A stretch of 27,106 bases of DNA. Origin: CAYRIH01 sp964424375. Its GTDB lineage: Bacteria > Patescibacteriota > Kazan-3B-28 > UBA10110. Under the pieces are notes generated by a model. The model saw nothing but the letters and a program-made list of their open reading frames with translations. It was not told where the DNA came from and searched no databases. This document shows positions 1 through 6,231 of the stretch, piece after piece (the stretch's first letter is position 1; each line of letters starts with the position of its first letter). The stretch covers positions 1 to 27,106 of the forward strand of contig CAYRIH010000008.1 in the NCBI GenBank assembly GCA_964424375.1, given 5' to 3'. A program made the position numbers and the translations under genes.

Positions 1-2
1 CT

Positions 3-1574
3 CAGATTCTTCAGGCTCAGTCTTTGGTAGGTAGCGGCCAACATTTGTCCCAGGCTGGTATAGATATTACGGAAGCGCTGATACCCTTAGTAGATTACTT
101 GTCAGCGCCAGATGTTTTAAATGATGGTTTGCAGAATGTGGGAAATAAAATAGGGAAACTGCTTATAACCAGCACATCTAAAATTGATTCGGCTCTAAAA
201 GAAGTAGCCTTGGCGGATCAGATGCTTAGTAATGTAAATCCAAACTATACAGTAGCTGGTTATGCCGAGTTGGTTATAAATGCTCAAGAAAAAACTACGG
301 CATTCAAACAGGCTTTGGAAACAGTTGGTTTACTGGCTAAGAATTTGCCGCCGGCAATGGGTTTTGATAATCCTCAATATTATCTCTTACTTAATCAAAA
401 TTCTAATGAAGCTAGAGCCACCGGTGGGTTTATTGGCAGCTATGCTCTTTTAGAATTATACAAAGGCAAATTAGATAATGTATTCGTAGATACTACCCAA
501 AGAATTGATGGACAAAATTTATACAACGATCAAGTGTTGCCAAAGCCCTTAGAAGAAGTAACATCTTATTATGGTATTCGAGATGCTAATTGGGAGCCAA
601 ACTTTCCAACTTCTGTTCGAACTATCCAAAAACTTTATGAGCAGGCGGGTGGTGGAACTGTGGATGGAATGATTGCTATTACTCCTGATGTTATCGCCGA
701 TTGTCTGGAAGTTTTAGGTCCAGTTTATATGGATGAATATGATATTAATTTAACTGCTACCAATTTTGCGAGTAGGCTGCAAAAGCATATTGAAATTGAT
801 GCTCAAGGCACTTATAATCCTAAACAGCTTTTAGTTGATGTTACGCCAATTATTGTGACTAGACTGTTTGATGCTGACAGTCGCCAGATTAATGCAATTG
901 GTAAAAAATTGCTACAAAGGCTTATGACAAAAGATATTTTATTAAATTTCTCTAATCCTGGTTTAGAGTCAGTAATTTCTACAGTTGGCTGGGGTGGGGA
1001 AATTCCAGATATTTTGCCTCAAACAGATTATTTATATATTGTTGAATCTAATTTAGGCGGCAATAAAAGCAGTGGATCATTGGTGCGCGAGATTAGTCAC
1101 CATACATTGGTGAGTTCTAATGGAGCTCTTTTAGATAGCCTAAAGATAGTTTATAGCCATCAGGGAACTGACGAGTTTCCGGACGGGATTAATAAAAATT
1201 ATCTTAGAATTTATTTGCCGCAGGGCAGTAGAATCAGCAAGACAATAGGTTACGATATGGACACACAGATAGATATTGATACTTCGGATGGGAAAACAGT
1301 TGTTGGTTTTTGGGTGACTACTTCTCCGGGAGAGTCTAGCACTATAGAGTTAGAGTATATTTTGCCTTTTAGAATTGATTTCGATAAGGATGTTGGTCAA
1401 TATAGGCTAGTTATTCAGAAACAGCCTGGTATTAAAAAAACTTTATTTAAAAGTCAGATAGAAGTCAGTGGTAATTTAAGTCTAAATGAGAGAAACGATC
1501 AGGAATATAACACTCTGTTTTCTGATCAATTTATTCGAGATGAGGTTTTAACTATTCCGATTTATAAAAAATAG
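3..1574 (+). CDS. DUF4012 domain protein, 5' end outside window
   Basis: The reading frame is open to the left edge, so the TTG at 24 is probably internal and the true start lies upstream. The visible part is about 520 residues. The DUF4012 core is clear near residues 118-150 (counted from the TTG), with the stretch YYLLLNQNSNEARATGGF followed by a GSY motif; this asparagine/glutamate-rich block and RATGGF are hallmarks of the family. DUF4012 proteins are common in Patescibacteria and some Gram-positives. They are usually anchored by an N-terminal membrane span, here presumably cut off by the window edge. Their biochemical role is unknown; an extracytoplasmic envelope role is inference. The C-terminal part (about residues 370-510) looks beta-rich, fitting a surface domain. 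The gene ends in TAG inside a terminator hairpin and converges on the zinc-ribbon gene. Confidence 0.85.
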   Translation, partial: QILQAQSLVGSGQHLSQAGIDITEALIPLVDYLSAPDVLNDGLQNVGNKIGKLLITSTSKIDSALKEVALADQMLSNVNPNYTVAGYAELVINAQEKTTAFKQALETVGLLAKNLPPAMGFDNPQYYLLLNQNSNEARATGGFIGSYALLELYKGKLDNVFVDTTQRIDGQNLYNDQVLPKPLEEVTSYYGIRDANWEPNFPTSVRTIQKLYEQAGGGTVDGMIAITPDVIADCLEVLGPVYMDEYDINLTATNFASRLQKHIEIDAQGTYNPKQLLVDVTPIIVTRLFDADSRQINAIGKKLLQRLMTKDILLNFSNPGLESVISTVGWGGEIPDILPQTDYLYIVESNLGGNKSSGSLVREISHHTLVSSNGALLDSLKIVYSHQGTDEFPDGINKNYLRIYLPQGSRISKTIGYDMDTQIDIDTSDGKTVVGFWVTTSPGESSTIELEYILPFRIDFDKDVGQYRLVIQKQPGIKKTLFKSQIEVSGNLSLNERNDQEYNTLFSDQFIRDEVLTIPIYKK

Positions 1575-1597
1575 GCATCTAAAATTTAGATGCCTAT
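1571..1597 (-). terminator. Hairpin terminator overlapping the DUF4012 stop codon
   Basis: A perfect inverted repeat (ATAGGCATCTAAA at 1571-1583, complement at 1585-1597) includes the TAG stop of the DUF4012 gene. On the minus strand it is followed by a run of six T, so it best serves transcription from the right. On the plus strand the T-run is poor, and the next hairpin at 1622-1646 probably does that job. Confidence 0.6.
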
Positions 1598-1617
1598 TAT
1601 GAACGTTGGGCTTTTAA

Positions 1618-1650
1618 ATAAAAACCACTCTATTTAAGAGTGGTTTATTT
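1618..1650. terminator. Bidirectional intrinsic terminator
   Basis: The arms AAACCACTCT (1622-1631) and AGAGTGGTTT (1637-1646) pair perfectly around a short AT loop. A-rich sequence lies to the left and T-rich sequence to the right, so either strand gives a hairpin with a U-rich tail. It lies between the convergent DUF4012 and zinc-ribbon genes and can end both transcripts. Confidence 0.75.
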
Positions 1651-1679
1651 AGTTTCTTGATTTAGAAAGTGCAACTTTA

Positions 1680-2711
1680 TTACCAATCGTTTTCACTTTC
1701 TAATTGGTCTGCCAATGCTTTGCCACAACGGTTACAGAATTTGGCATCGGAAGGAGCTTTTGCCCCACAATATGAGCAATATCTACATTCTTCTGCATCA
1801 ACTTCTGTTGGCTGTTCTGGTTGTTGGACATCCTGTTGGTTTGCCAATAACTCGCCACAATCCCAGCAGAATTGGGCATTTTGAAGAATTCCTGCCTCGC
1901 ACTGTAAACATTTGCGCTTTGTGTTGCCTGTTACAGGGGAAGCTCCAAAGTTGATGCTGTCACAAGCAGGACATACACATGCATTACTTCGTTTTCTAAG
2001 CTTATCCGAGCCGCAATATGGACAGTAATTAGCACTGTGGCCAATTTTAGTTATGCCTTTAGGTGTTGTACCGGAAGCTTGTGAAGTCGGGATAGGTTTT
2101 ACTGATTCCGTTACCATAGCTCCGACAGTAGCAAGAATAGGCGGTGGATTGAATTTGATTGGCTGATTATGATTAGCATCATCTAATCCTTCTATCCACC
2201 CAATTTTTTCGGCCAGCTTCATTAACATTTTGGCTATTAATCCTGTGACAATTAACCAAATTATTAACTTACCTAAAGTGGGCAGGAAAATAAAGCTTGC
2301 ATTCGAATCAGACGTATCAGTAGCCACATATATAATGATTACTATACTGTAGACCAAGAGTGGTCCAAGAATATATATACTGCTATTACTTTCTTTAGTG
2401 AAAGCAATTACTCCTAAGAAAGAGAGCAGTATGATCACTACACATAGCGTTAAGCTGGACTGAACTATAATACTAATACCCATTTCTACATTTTTTACTC
2501 CAAAAGACATTAAATAGAGAGAAATGATATTTTTTAGAGTAAAGTTATCTTCTTCGAAGATATTGAATGTTATTTCCAGGAGTCCAATTTTTGCAACTGG
2601 TGGAGAAAATATGATAGCTCCCAGTATTATTGCTACAATCGTGCCGGCTGCCCATCCCCAAAGGATAGGTCGGTTAAAGAAATTAATCCACGGACTTTGA
2701 CCTCGGTTCAT
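1680..2711 (-). CDS. Membrane protein with three C-terminal zinc ribbons
   Basis: This 343-residue protein has about four predicted membrane spans (near residues 18-36, 80-104, 112-130 and 143-165). A low-complexity linker follows, then three treble-cysteine-pair zinc ribbons: C230/C233/C247/C250, C268/C271/C282/C285 and C312/C315/C326/C329. The last two have the short CxxC-x10-CxxC spacing of 'zinc_ribbon_2/DZR' domains. I do not recognise the membrane part. The ribbons are predicted to be cytoplasmic and could bind protein or nucleic acid, but no enzymatic motif is visible. The start is well supported: a GGAGG lies 9 bases upstream of the ATG at 2711. The gene is divergent from the slipin gene, 162 bases away. 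It is probably a CPR-restricted protein of unknown function. Confidence 0.75.
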   Translation of the reverse strand: MNRGQSPWINFFNRPILWGWAAGTIVAIILGAIIFSPPVAKIGLLEITFNIFEEDNFTLKNIISLYLMSFGVKNVEMGISIIVQSSLTLCVVIILLSFLGVIAFTKESNSSIYILGPLLVYSIVIIIYVATDTSDSNASFIFLPTLGKLIIWLIVTGLIAKMLMKLAEKIGWIEGLDDANHNQPIKFNPPPILATVGAMVTESVKPIPTSQASGTTPKGITKIGHSANYCPYCGSDKLRKRSNACVCPACDSINFGASPVTGNTKRKCLQCEAGILQNAQFCWDCGELLANQQDVQQPEQPTEVDAEECRYCSYCGAKAPSDAKFCNRCGKALADQLESENDW

Positions 2712-2815
2712 GGGCTTAAGCCTCCAATTTGTTTTTTCAAGGTATAGTCAGGATATCAAATGATGCTAAAAATGTAAACCCAGACTATAAAAACATATAT
2801 ACTAGTTAATTTTTC

Positions 2816-2845
2816 TTGTCGATTTTTAAATGGGTGTAGTAGTAT
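2816..2845 (+). promoter_or_regulatory. Possible promoter for the slipin gene
   Basis: TTGTCG (2816-2821) and TAGTAT (2840-2845) are spaced by 18 bases and would start transcription near 2852, about 34 bases before the ATG at 2886. Each box matches 4 of 6 consensus bases, so the call is tentative. Confidence 0.3.
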
Positions 2846-2885
2846 TGATAAGGGTGGAAAGGCTTATTATTAATTGTTGATTATT

Positions 2886-3683
2886 ATGATGAATATAGTA
2901 TGGGCAGTATTAACATTTGTTGTTTTTGTAATCCTGATTTCGATAAAACAGATTAATCAATATCAAAAAGGAGTAAAATTTACTTTAGGTAGGTATGGCG
3001 GATTGATGGAGCCAGGGTGGCGATTAATTTGGCCAATTTTTCAGTTTTATAGAAAAGTTGATATGCGAGTTAGAGCTGTGGATGTGCCAGACCAAGAAGC
3101 TATTACCAAAGACAATGTGTCTGTAACTGTAAATGCTGTAATTTATTACAGAGTTGATCAGGCTGACAAAGCAATTTTAGAAGTGGAAAATTTTTATTAT
3201 GCCATTTCTCAATTGGCGCAGACCACTATGCGTGATGCTGTTGGGCAAGTAGATTTAGACCAGCTTTTATCGCAAAGAGAGCAAGTGTCGGAAAGTATTA
3301 GAAAAATAATTGACATAGCCACGGATCCCTGGGGGATTAAAGTGAATAATGTAGAATTAAAAGATGTGATTTTGCCAGAGGAAATGAAGCGAGTTATTGG
3401 TAAGCAAGCCGAAGCTGAAAGAGAGAAAAGAGCTCTGATTATTAAATCCGAAGGAGAGGTTTTGGCATCAGCGAATATGGCAAAGGCAGCAAATATTCTA
3501 TCTCAAGCTGACGGAGCTTTGCATTTGAGAACTCTGCAGTCTATTAATGATATTAGTTCTGATAAATCCAACACCATCGTTTTTGCCATACCTTTAGAAG
3601 TCTTAAGAGCTTTTGAAAAATTCGGTGGCGAACCAGTTAAAAAAGATGACACTATTATTAAACCACCTCAGTTAGACGAGTAG
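2886..3683 (+). CDS. SPFH/stomatin-like protein (slipin family)
   Basis: A protein of about 265 residues with one N-terminal membrane span (first 20 residues) followed by an SPFH/band-7 domain. Recognisable slipin features are the QYQKGVKFTLGRYGG entry, the EPGW turn, the RVRAVDVPDQEAITKDNV strand region and the AEAEREKRALIIKSEGE coiled-coil helix. Family members form large oligomeric rings on the cytoplasmic or outer membrane face, organise membrane microdomains and often associate with membrane proteases. No NfeD partner is adjacent here; the HtpX protease is about 12 kb away. The frame also offers TTG codons at 2874 and 2877. I prefer ATG 2886 (or 2889), although the purine-rich GGAAAGG at 2855-2861 sits better for the TTG. 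The gene ends just before a bidirectional terminator shared with rplT. Confidence 0.9.
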   Translation: MMNIVWAVLTFVVFVILISIKQINQYQKGVKFTLGRYGGLMEPGWRLIWPIFQFYRKVDMRVRAVDVPDQEAITKDNVSVTVNAVIYYRVDQADKAILEVENFYYAISQLAQTTMRDAVGQVDLDQLLSQREQVSESIRKIIDIATDPWGIKVNNVELKDVILPEEMKRVIGKQAEAEREKRALIIKSEGEVLASANMAKAANILSQADGALHLRTLQSINDISSDKSNTIVFAIPLEVLRAFEKFGGEPVKKDDTIIKPPQLDE

Positions 3684-3711
3684 TTCAAATGTAATTTAGA
3701 ATTAGTCTAGT

Positions 3712-3742
3712 AAAAAATGCCCTGAGATTCAAGGCATTTTTT
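3712..3742. terminator. Bidirectional terminator between slipin gene and rplT
   Basis: AAAAAATGCC (3712-3721) pairs perfectly with GGCATTTTTT (3733-3742), with flanking A and T runs giving a U-tail in both directions. It ends the slipin transcript (plus) and the infC-rpmI-rplT transcript (minus); the rplT stop codon overlaps its right arm. Confidence 0.85.
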
Positions 3743-4087
3743 TTATTTTACTTGTTTGACTAGTGATTCAAATATCTTGGGATGTTGATGGGCGAGTTGG
3801 GCTAGGATTTTTCTATCTACATCGATTTTTTTCTCTTTTAATTTAGCAATGAATTGATTATAGCCAATATCTAAAGGTCCAAGAGCGGCATTAATCCTAG
3901 TTATCCATAAACTCCGCCAAGTCCTCTTTTTGACACGCCGATCTCGATAGGCATAAGAAAGAGCTTTCATATAGGCTTGGCGAGCTAGTTTTATTGATTT
4001 GCGCCTGGAAGTACGAAAACCCTTGACTGCTTTGCGCAGTTTTTTATGTTTTTTTTGAGTTAATATACCTCGTTTAATTCTGGTCAT
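3743..4087 (-). CDS. rplT: Ribosomal protein L20
   Basis: At 114 residues this is close to the usual L20 length. It begins with TRIKRG, continues through the long basic N-terminal helix that reaches into 23S rRNA, and carries the conserved core WITRINAA and the YNQFI segment. L20 is essential for early assembly of the large subunit. In many bacteria it also represses the infC-rpmI-rplT mRNA by binding it; I see no obvious L20-binding leader here because the leader of infC is very short. The gene lies 10 bases after rpmI and is the last gene of the operon, ending in the shared terminator. Confidence 0.97.
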   Translation of the reverse strand: MTRIKRGILTQKKHKKLRKAVKGFRTSRRKSIKLARQAYMKALSYAYRDRRVKKRTWRSLWITRINAALGPLDIGYNQFIAKLKEKKIDVDRKILAQLAHQHPKIFESLVKQVK

Positions 4088-4097
4088 GGTTTATAAT

Positions 4098-4292
4098 TTA
4101 CGCTTGAATTAGTCTTCTAATCCTTTTTACATCAGCTTTAGCTACGTTTTGTGATTTGCGATATGTCCGCTTACGAGTAGCAGATTTCTTTTCTAGATTA
4201 TGGCTCTGAAATGCTTTTCGACGTTTAATTTTTCCGCTTTTAGTAACGCGGACTCTCTTGCTAGCACCTTTATGAGTTTTAATTTTTGGCAT
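4098..4292 (-). CDS. rpmI: Ribosomal protein L35
   Basis: A 64-residue basic protein starting MPKIKTHKGASKR, the standard L35 N-terminus. It continues with the SGKIKRRKAFQSH region and a basic C-terminal half. L35 is a small protein of the 50S subunit. It sits between infC (14 bases upstream) and rplT (10 bases downstream) in the classic order, which confirms the call and implies one transcript. No strong Shine-Dalgarno sequence precedes the ATG. Confidence 0.97.
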   Translation of the reverse strand: MPKIKTHKGASKRVRVTKSGKIKRRKAFQSHNLEKKSATRKRTYRKSQNVAKADVKRIRRLIQA

Positions 4293-4306
4293 TTTGTTAA
4301 ATTTAG

Positions 4307-4813
4307 CTATTTTTGGGGAGCAATAAATGTAATTAGTTGTTTACCTTGTTTTAGTGGCTCCTTTTCTATAGTATATTTTTCTAAAGTATCTAAGAATTTG
4401 TTTAATAGTTTTTTGCCCAACTGAGGATAAGCGTTTTCTCGCCCTTTAAATTTTATAGTTACTTTGACTTTATGTCCCTTACTTAGAAATTGGGATACTT
4501 TCTTGCTTTTAATATTTAAATCATTCTCATCAATTTTTAATCCTAAACGGATTTCTTTTGTATCCTTGGTTTTATGTTTCTTTTGCCCAACTTGGGATTT
4601 GGACTGCTCGTATTGATATTTACCAAAATCTAGAATTTTGCATACAGGCGGTCGCAGGTTAGGGGCTACTTCTACTAAATCCAACCCTAGGTTTTGAGCT
4701 TTCTGCAGGGCTTCTGTAGTAGGTACAATGCCCACCTTATTGCCAACTTCATCAATTAAAAAAATTTGGGGCAGCCTGATTTGATGATTGATTCTGGTTC
4801 TTTTATTGGGCAT
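4307..4813 (-). CDS. infC: Translation initiation factor IF-3
   Basis: About 168 residues, with the N-terminal domain (RTRINHQIR, then LDLVEVAPNLRPPVCKILDFG), a lysine-rich linker and the C-terminal domain (TKEIRLGLKIDENDL, GHKVKVTIKFKGRE). IF-3 binds the 30S subunit, checks initiator tRNA and start codon, and prevents premature joining of the 50S subunit. I use the ATG at 4813; an in-frame TTG directly upstream (4816) is the only alternative before a stop codon. The start is therefore an ordinary ATG, unlike the AUU start used for autoregulation in enterobacteria, and no Shine-Dalgarno sequence is visible. It heads the infC-rpmI-rplT operon. Confidence 0.97.
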   Translation of the reverse strand: MPNKRTRINHQIRLPQIFLIDEVGNKVGIVPTTEALQKAQNLGLDLVEVAPNLRPPVCKILDFGKYQYEQSKSQVGQKKHKTKDTKEIRLGLKIDENDLNIKSKKVSQFLSKGHKVKVTIKFKGRENAYPQLGKKLLNKFLDTLEKYTIEKEPLKQGKQLITFIAPQK

Positions 4814-4829
4814 CAAAAAATATAGATTG

Positions 4830-4858
4830 AAACTAACATATACATATTAACACGTCAA
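4830..4858 (-). promoter_or_regulatory. Possible infC promoter overlapping the upstream stop codon
   Basis: On the minus strand TTGACG (4858-4853) is followed after 17 bases by TAGTTT (4835-4830), preceded by TG in extended -10 position. The -35 box overlaps the TGA of the upstream lipid-kinase-like gene. Transcription would start near 4823, about ten bases before the infC ATG. The -10 box is weak, so read-through from upstream is also possible. Confidence 0.4.
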
Positions 4859-5658
4859 ATAGATGTTTTTTTAGTTTCACTACGACAAGGTTGAATCATA
4901 GCGATAGTTTTGCCAGTAGCTTGAATAATTGCTGGGGTATTAGCCAAGATTTCATTACCAGATAAAATTGGCAAGTTTAGACTGCTAGTAATCTCTAGCT
5001 TGTTAGTTCTAAAAATACTCTGTTCTGTATGTTTTTTATTAGATGTGTTTATGACAATTTTCATCTTTTTCTCGAAAGCATCTTCCAAATGGAGATTGAT
5101 ATTGCTAACTTGGCATTTTACTTCTAGATTATTATCTAGTTTAAGATGAGTAGCAACATCATGAGCTTTATTTACATTTCTGGATAAATTGACACCCAAA
5201 AATCTTTTGAACCAATTTTGTTTATTTAAAATATCTGTTAGTAGATTTCGTCTCGGGATGATTGACAAACTACCAACAAAGTAGCGCTGGCCGATTTTAC
5301 CCAATCGTTTTTCTGATATTTGATGCTTGGCTAATAGTTTTACCCCTATTTGCCAATTTTTAATCCCGAGCATAGTGGCCAATTGGTTGCTCCGACTGGT
5401 TGGAATAATGCCTAGTGGCAAATTTAAACCAGCCATAGCGTCAATGATACTGGTAACTGTGCCATTGCCTCCAACTGCTACTATTGCCTTAGTGTTGTCT
5501 TTAATGTTTTTATGCAGCAAGTCAGCGATATCAGATAGATCATTTATAATTACAATTTTGTACCTAATTTTATTTTGATCCAGAACTCGTTTAAAAGATC
5601 GCTCAATATGTTGATAGCGATTGTTTCCGGCCTTGGTATTGACTAGGAGAAGATACAT
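4855..5658 (-). CDS. Diacylglycerol-kinase-like protein with degenerate catalytic motifs
   Basis: A 267-residue protein with the fold signature of the diacylglycerol/lipid kinase catalytic family: an opening LLLVNTKAGNN strand-loop (usually NPxSG), a glycine loop AVGGNGTVTSIIDAM at residues 61-75 and a second loop IIPTSRSNQLA at 84-94. In active DgkB/YegS-type kinases these loops read GGDGT and PxGTxND. Here the aspartate is asparagine (N65), and the GT and ND of the second loop are SR and NQ. Lipid phosphorylation is therefore doubtful; a binding or regulatory role, or an altered substrate, is possible. The C-terminal half fits the family's beta-sandwich domain but is poorly conserved. The ATG lies 2 bases after the bactofilin stop, so the two are translationally linked. 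Confidence 0.75.
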   Translation of the reverse strand: MYLLLVNTKAGNNRYQHIERSFKRVLDQNKIRYKIVIINDLSDIADLLHKNIKDNTKAIVAVGGNGTVTSIIDAMAGLNLPLGIIPTSRSNQLATMLGIKNWQIGVKLLAKHQISEKRLGKIGQRYFVGSLSIIPRRNLLTDILNKQNWFKRFLGVNLSRNVNKAHDVATHLKLDNNLEVKCQVSNINLHLEDAFEKKMKIVINTSNKKHTEQSIFRTNKLEITSSLNLPILSGNEILANTPAIIQATGKTIAMIQPCRSETKKTSI

Positions 5659-5660
5659 AT

Positions 5661-6065
5661 TTATTCTGATTCTTCCTCCACTTCATAAGCTGGTTTGGCT
5701 GGTTCATTTTCTTCGGTTTCTTTCATTGTACTGCTGCCTTTAAGAATCCCACCAGGTTCTATTGATAATGCCTGGCTAGTAACATTGCCGTTAACTCGGC
5801 CGGTTTCTAGTATTTCCAGTCGTTGGGTTGCAGTAATATTGCCATCAACTTCTCCAGCTACATATACATTATCAGCTTTAATATCTGCCTTAACTTTGGC
5901 GCGTTCTGCTATCACCACATCTTTAATGGTTGCTATTTCACCTTTGAAATAACCATTTATTTGAATATCACCTTCGCTTTTAAGGATGCCTTCCACCAAT
6001 ACTTCCTTGCCAATCAAGGTATCTAATTGGTCAGAGTTAGCAAAATCTTTTCTATCTTTAGCCAT
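5661..6065 (-). CDS. Bactofilin family cytoskeletal protein
   Basis: About 134 residues. The central part is a bactofilin (DUF583) right-handed beta-helix: repeated short strands such as VLVEGILKSEGDIQING, DVVIAERAKVKADIKADN and RLEILETGRVNGNV. A charged, flexible N-terminus precedes it and a glutamate-rich C-terminal tail follows. Bactofilins self-assemble into nucleotide-free filaments that act as membrane-associated scaffolds for cell shape or local wall synthesis. The start could be the ATG at 6071 (MTMAK) or 6065 (MAK). It is the first gene of a minus-strand run and is followed 2 bases later by the lipid-kinase-like gene. It is divergent from the MacA-like gene. Confidence 0.93.
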   Translation of the reverse strand: MAKDRKDFANSDQLDTLIGKEVLVEGILKSEGDIQINGYFKGEIATIKDVVIAERAKVKADIKADNVYVAGEVDGNITATQRLEILETGRVNGNVTSQALSIEPGGILKGSSTMKETEENEPAKPAYEVEEESE

Positions 6066-6088
6066 AGTCATACTTTAATAACAAAGAT

Positions 6089-6117
6089 ATTATAATGCAA
6101 TATACTATTTCCGCCAA
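6089..6117 (-). promoter_or_regulatory. Likely bactofilin promoter
   Basis: On the minus strand a perfect TATAAT (6094-6089) has TTGGCG (6117-6112) 17 bases upstream. The start would be near 6082, giving a leader of only 10-17 bases. The -10 is strong and the -35 is weak. Confidence 0.5.
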
Positions 6118-6146
6118 TAAATTTTTTTTGTTTGTTGCATATATAA

Positions 6147-6169
6147 AATTGTGGTCTGAGACCATAATT
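6147..6169. promoter_or_regulatory. Operator-like dyad upstream of the MacA-like gene
   Basis: A near-perfect inverted repeat centred on 6158: TGGTCT (6152-6157), one spacer base, AGACCA (6159-6164), with outer AATT arms also pairing. That gives 11 base pairs with one mismatch. It ends two bases before the -35 box of a strong promoter and lies in the divergent control region, so it is a plausible transcription-factor site for the exporter cassette, the bactofilin gene or both. Confidence 0.5.
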
Positions 6170-6171
6170 AT

Positions 6172-6199
6172 TTGACTGGAAGATATTTTTAGATATAAT
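6172..6199 (+). promoter_or_regulatory. Strong sigma70-type promoter of the MacAB-like cassette
   Basis: TTGACT (6172-6177) is followed after 16 bases by a perfect TATAAT (6194-6199). The start would be near 6206, about 26 bases before the ATG at 6232. This is among the best consensus matches in the window. Confidence 0.7.
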
Positions 6200-6231
6200 G
6201 TTATCTTGCATATAAAGCTAGAAATTTAGTT

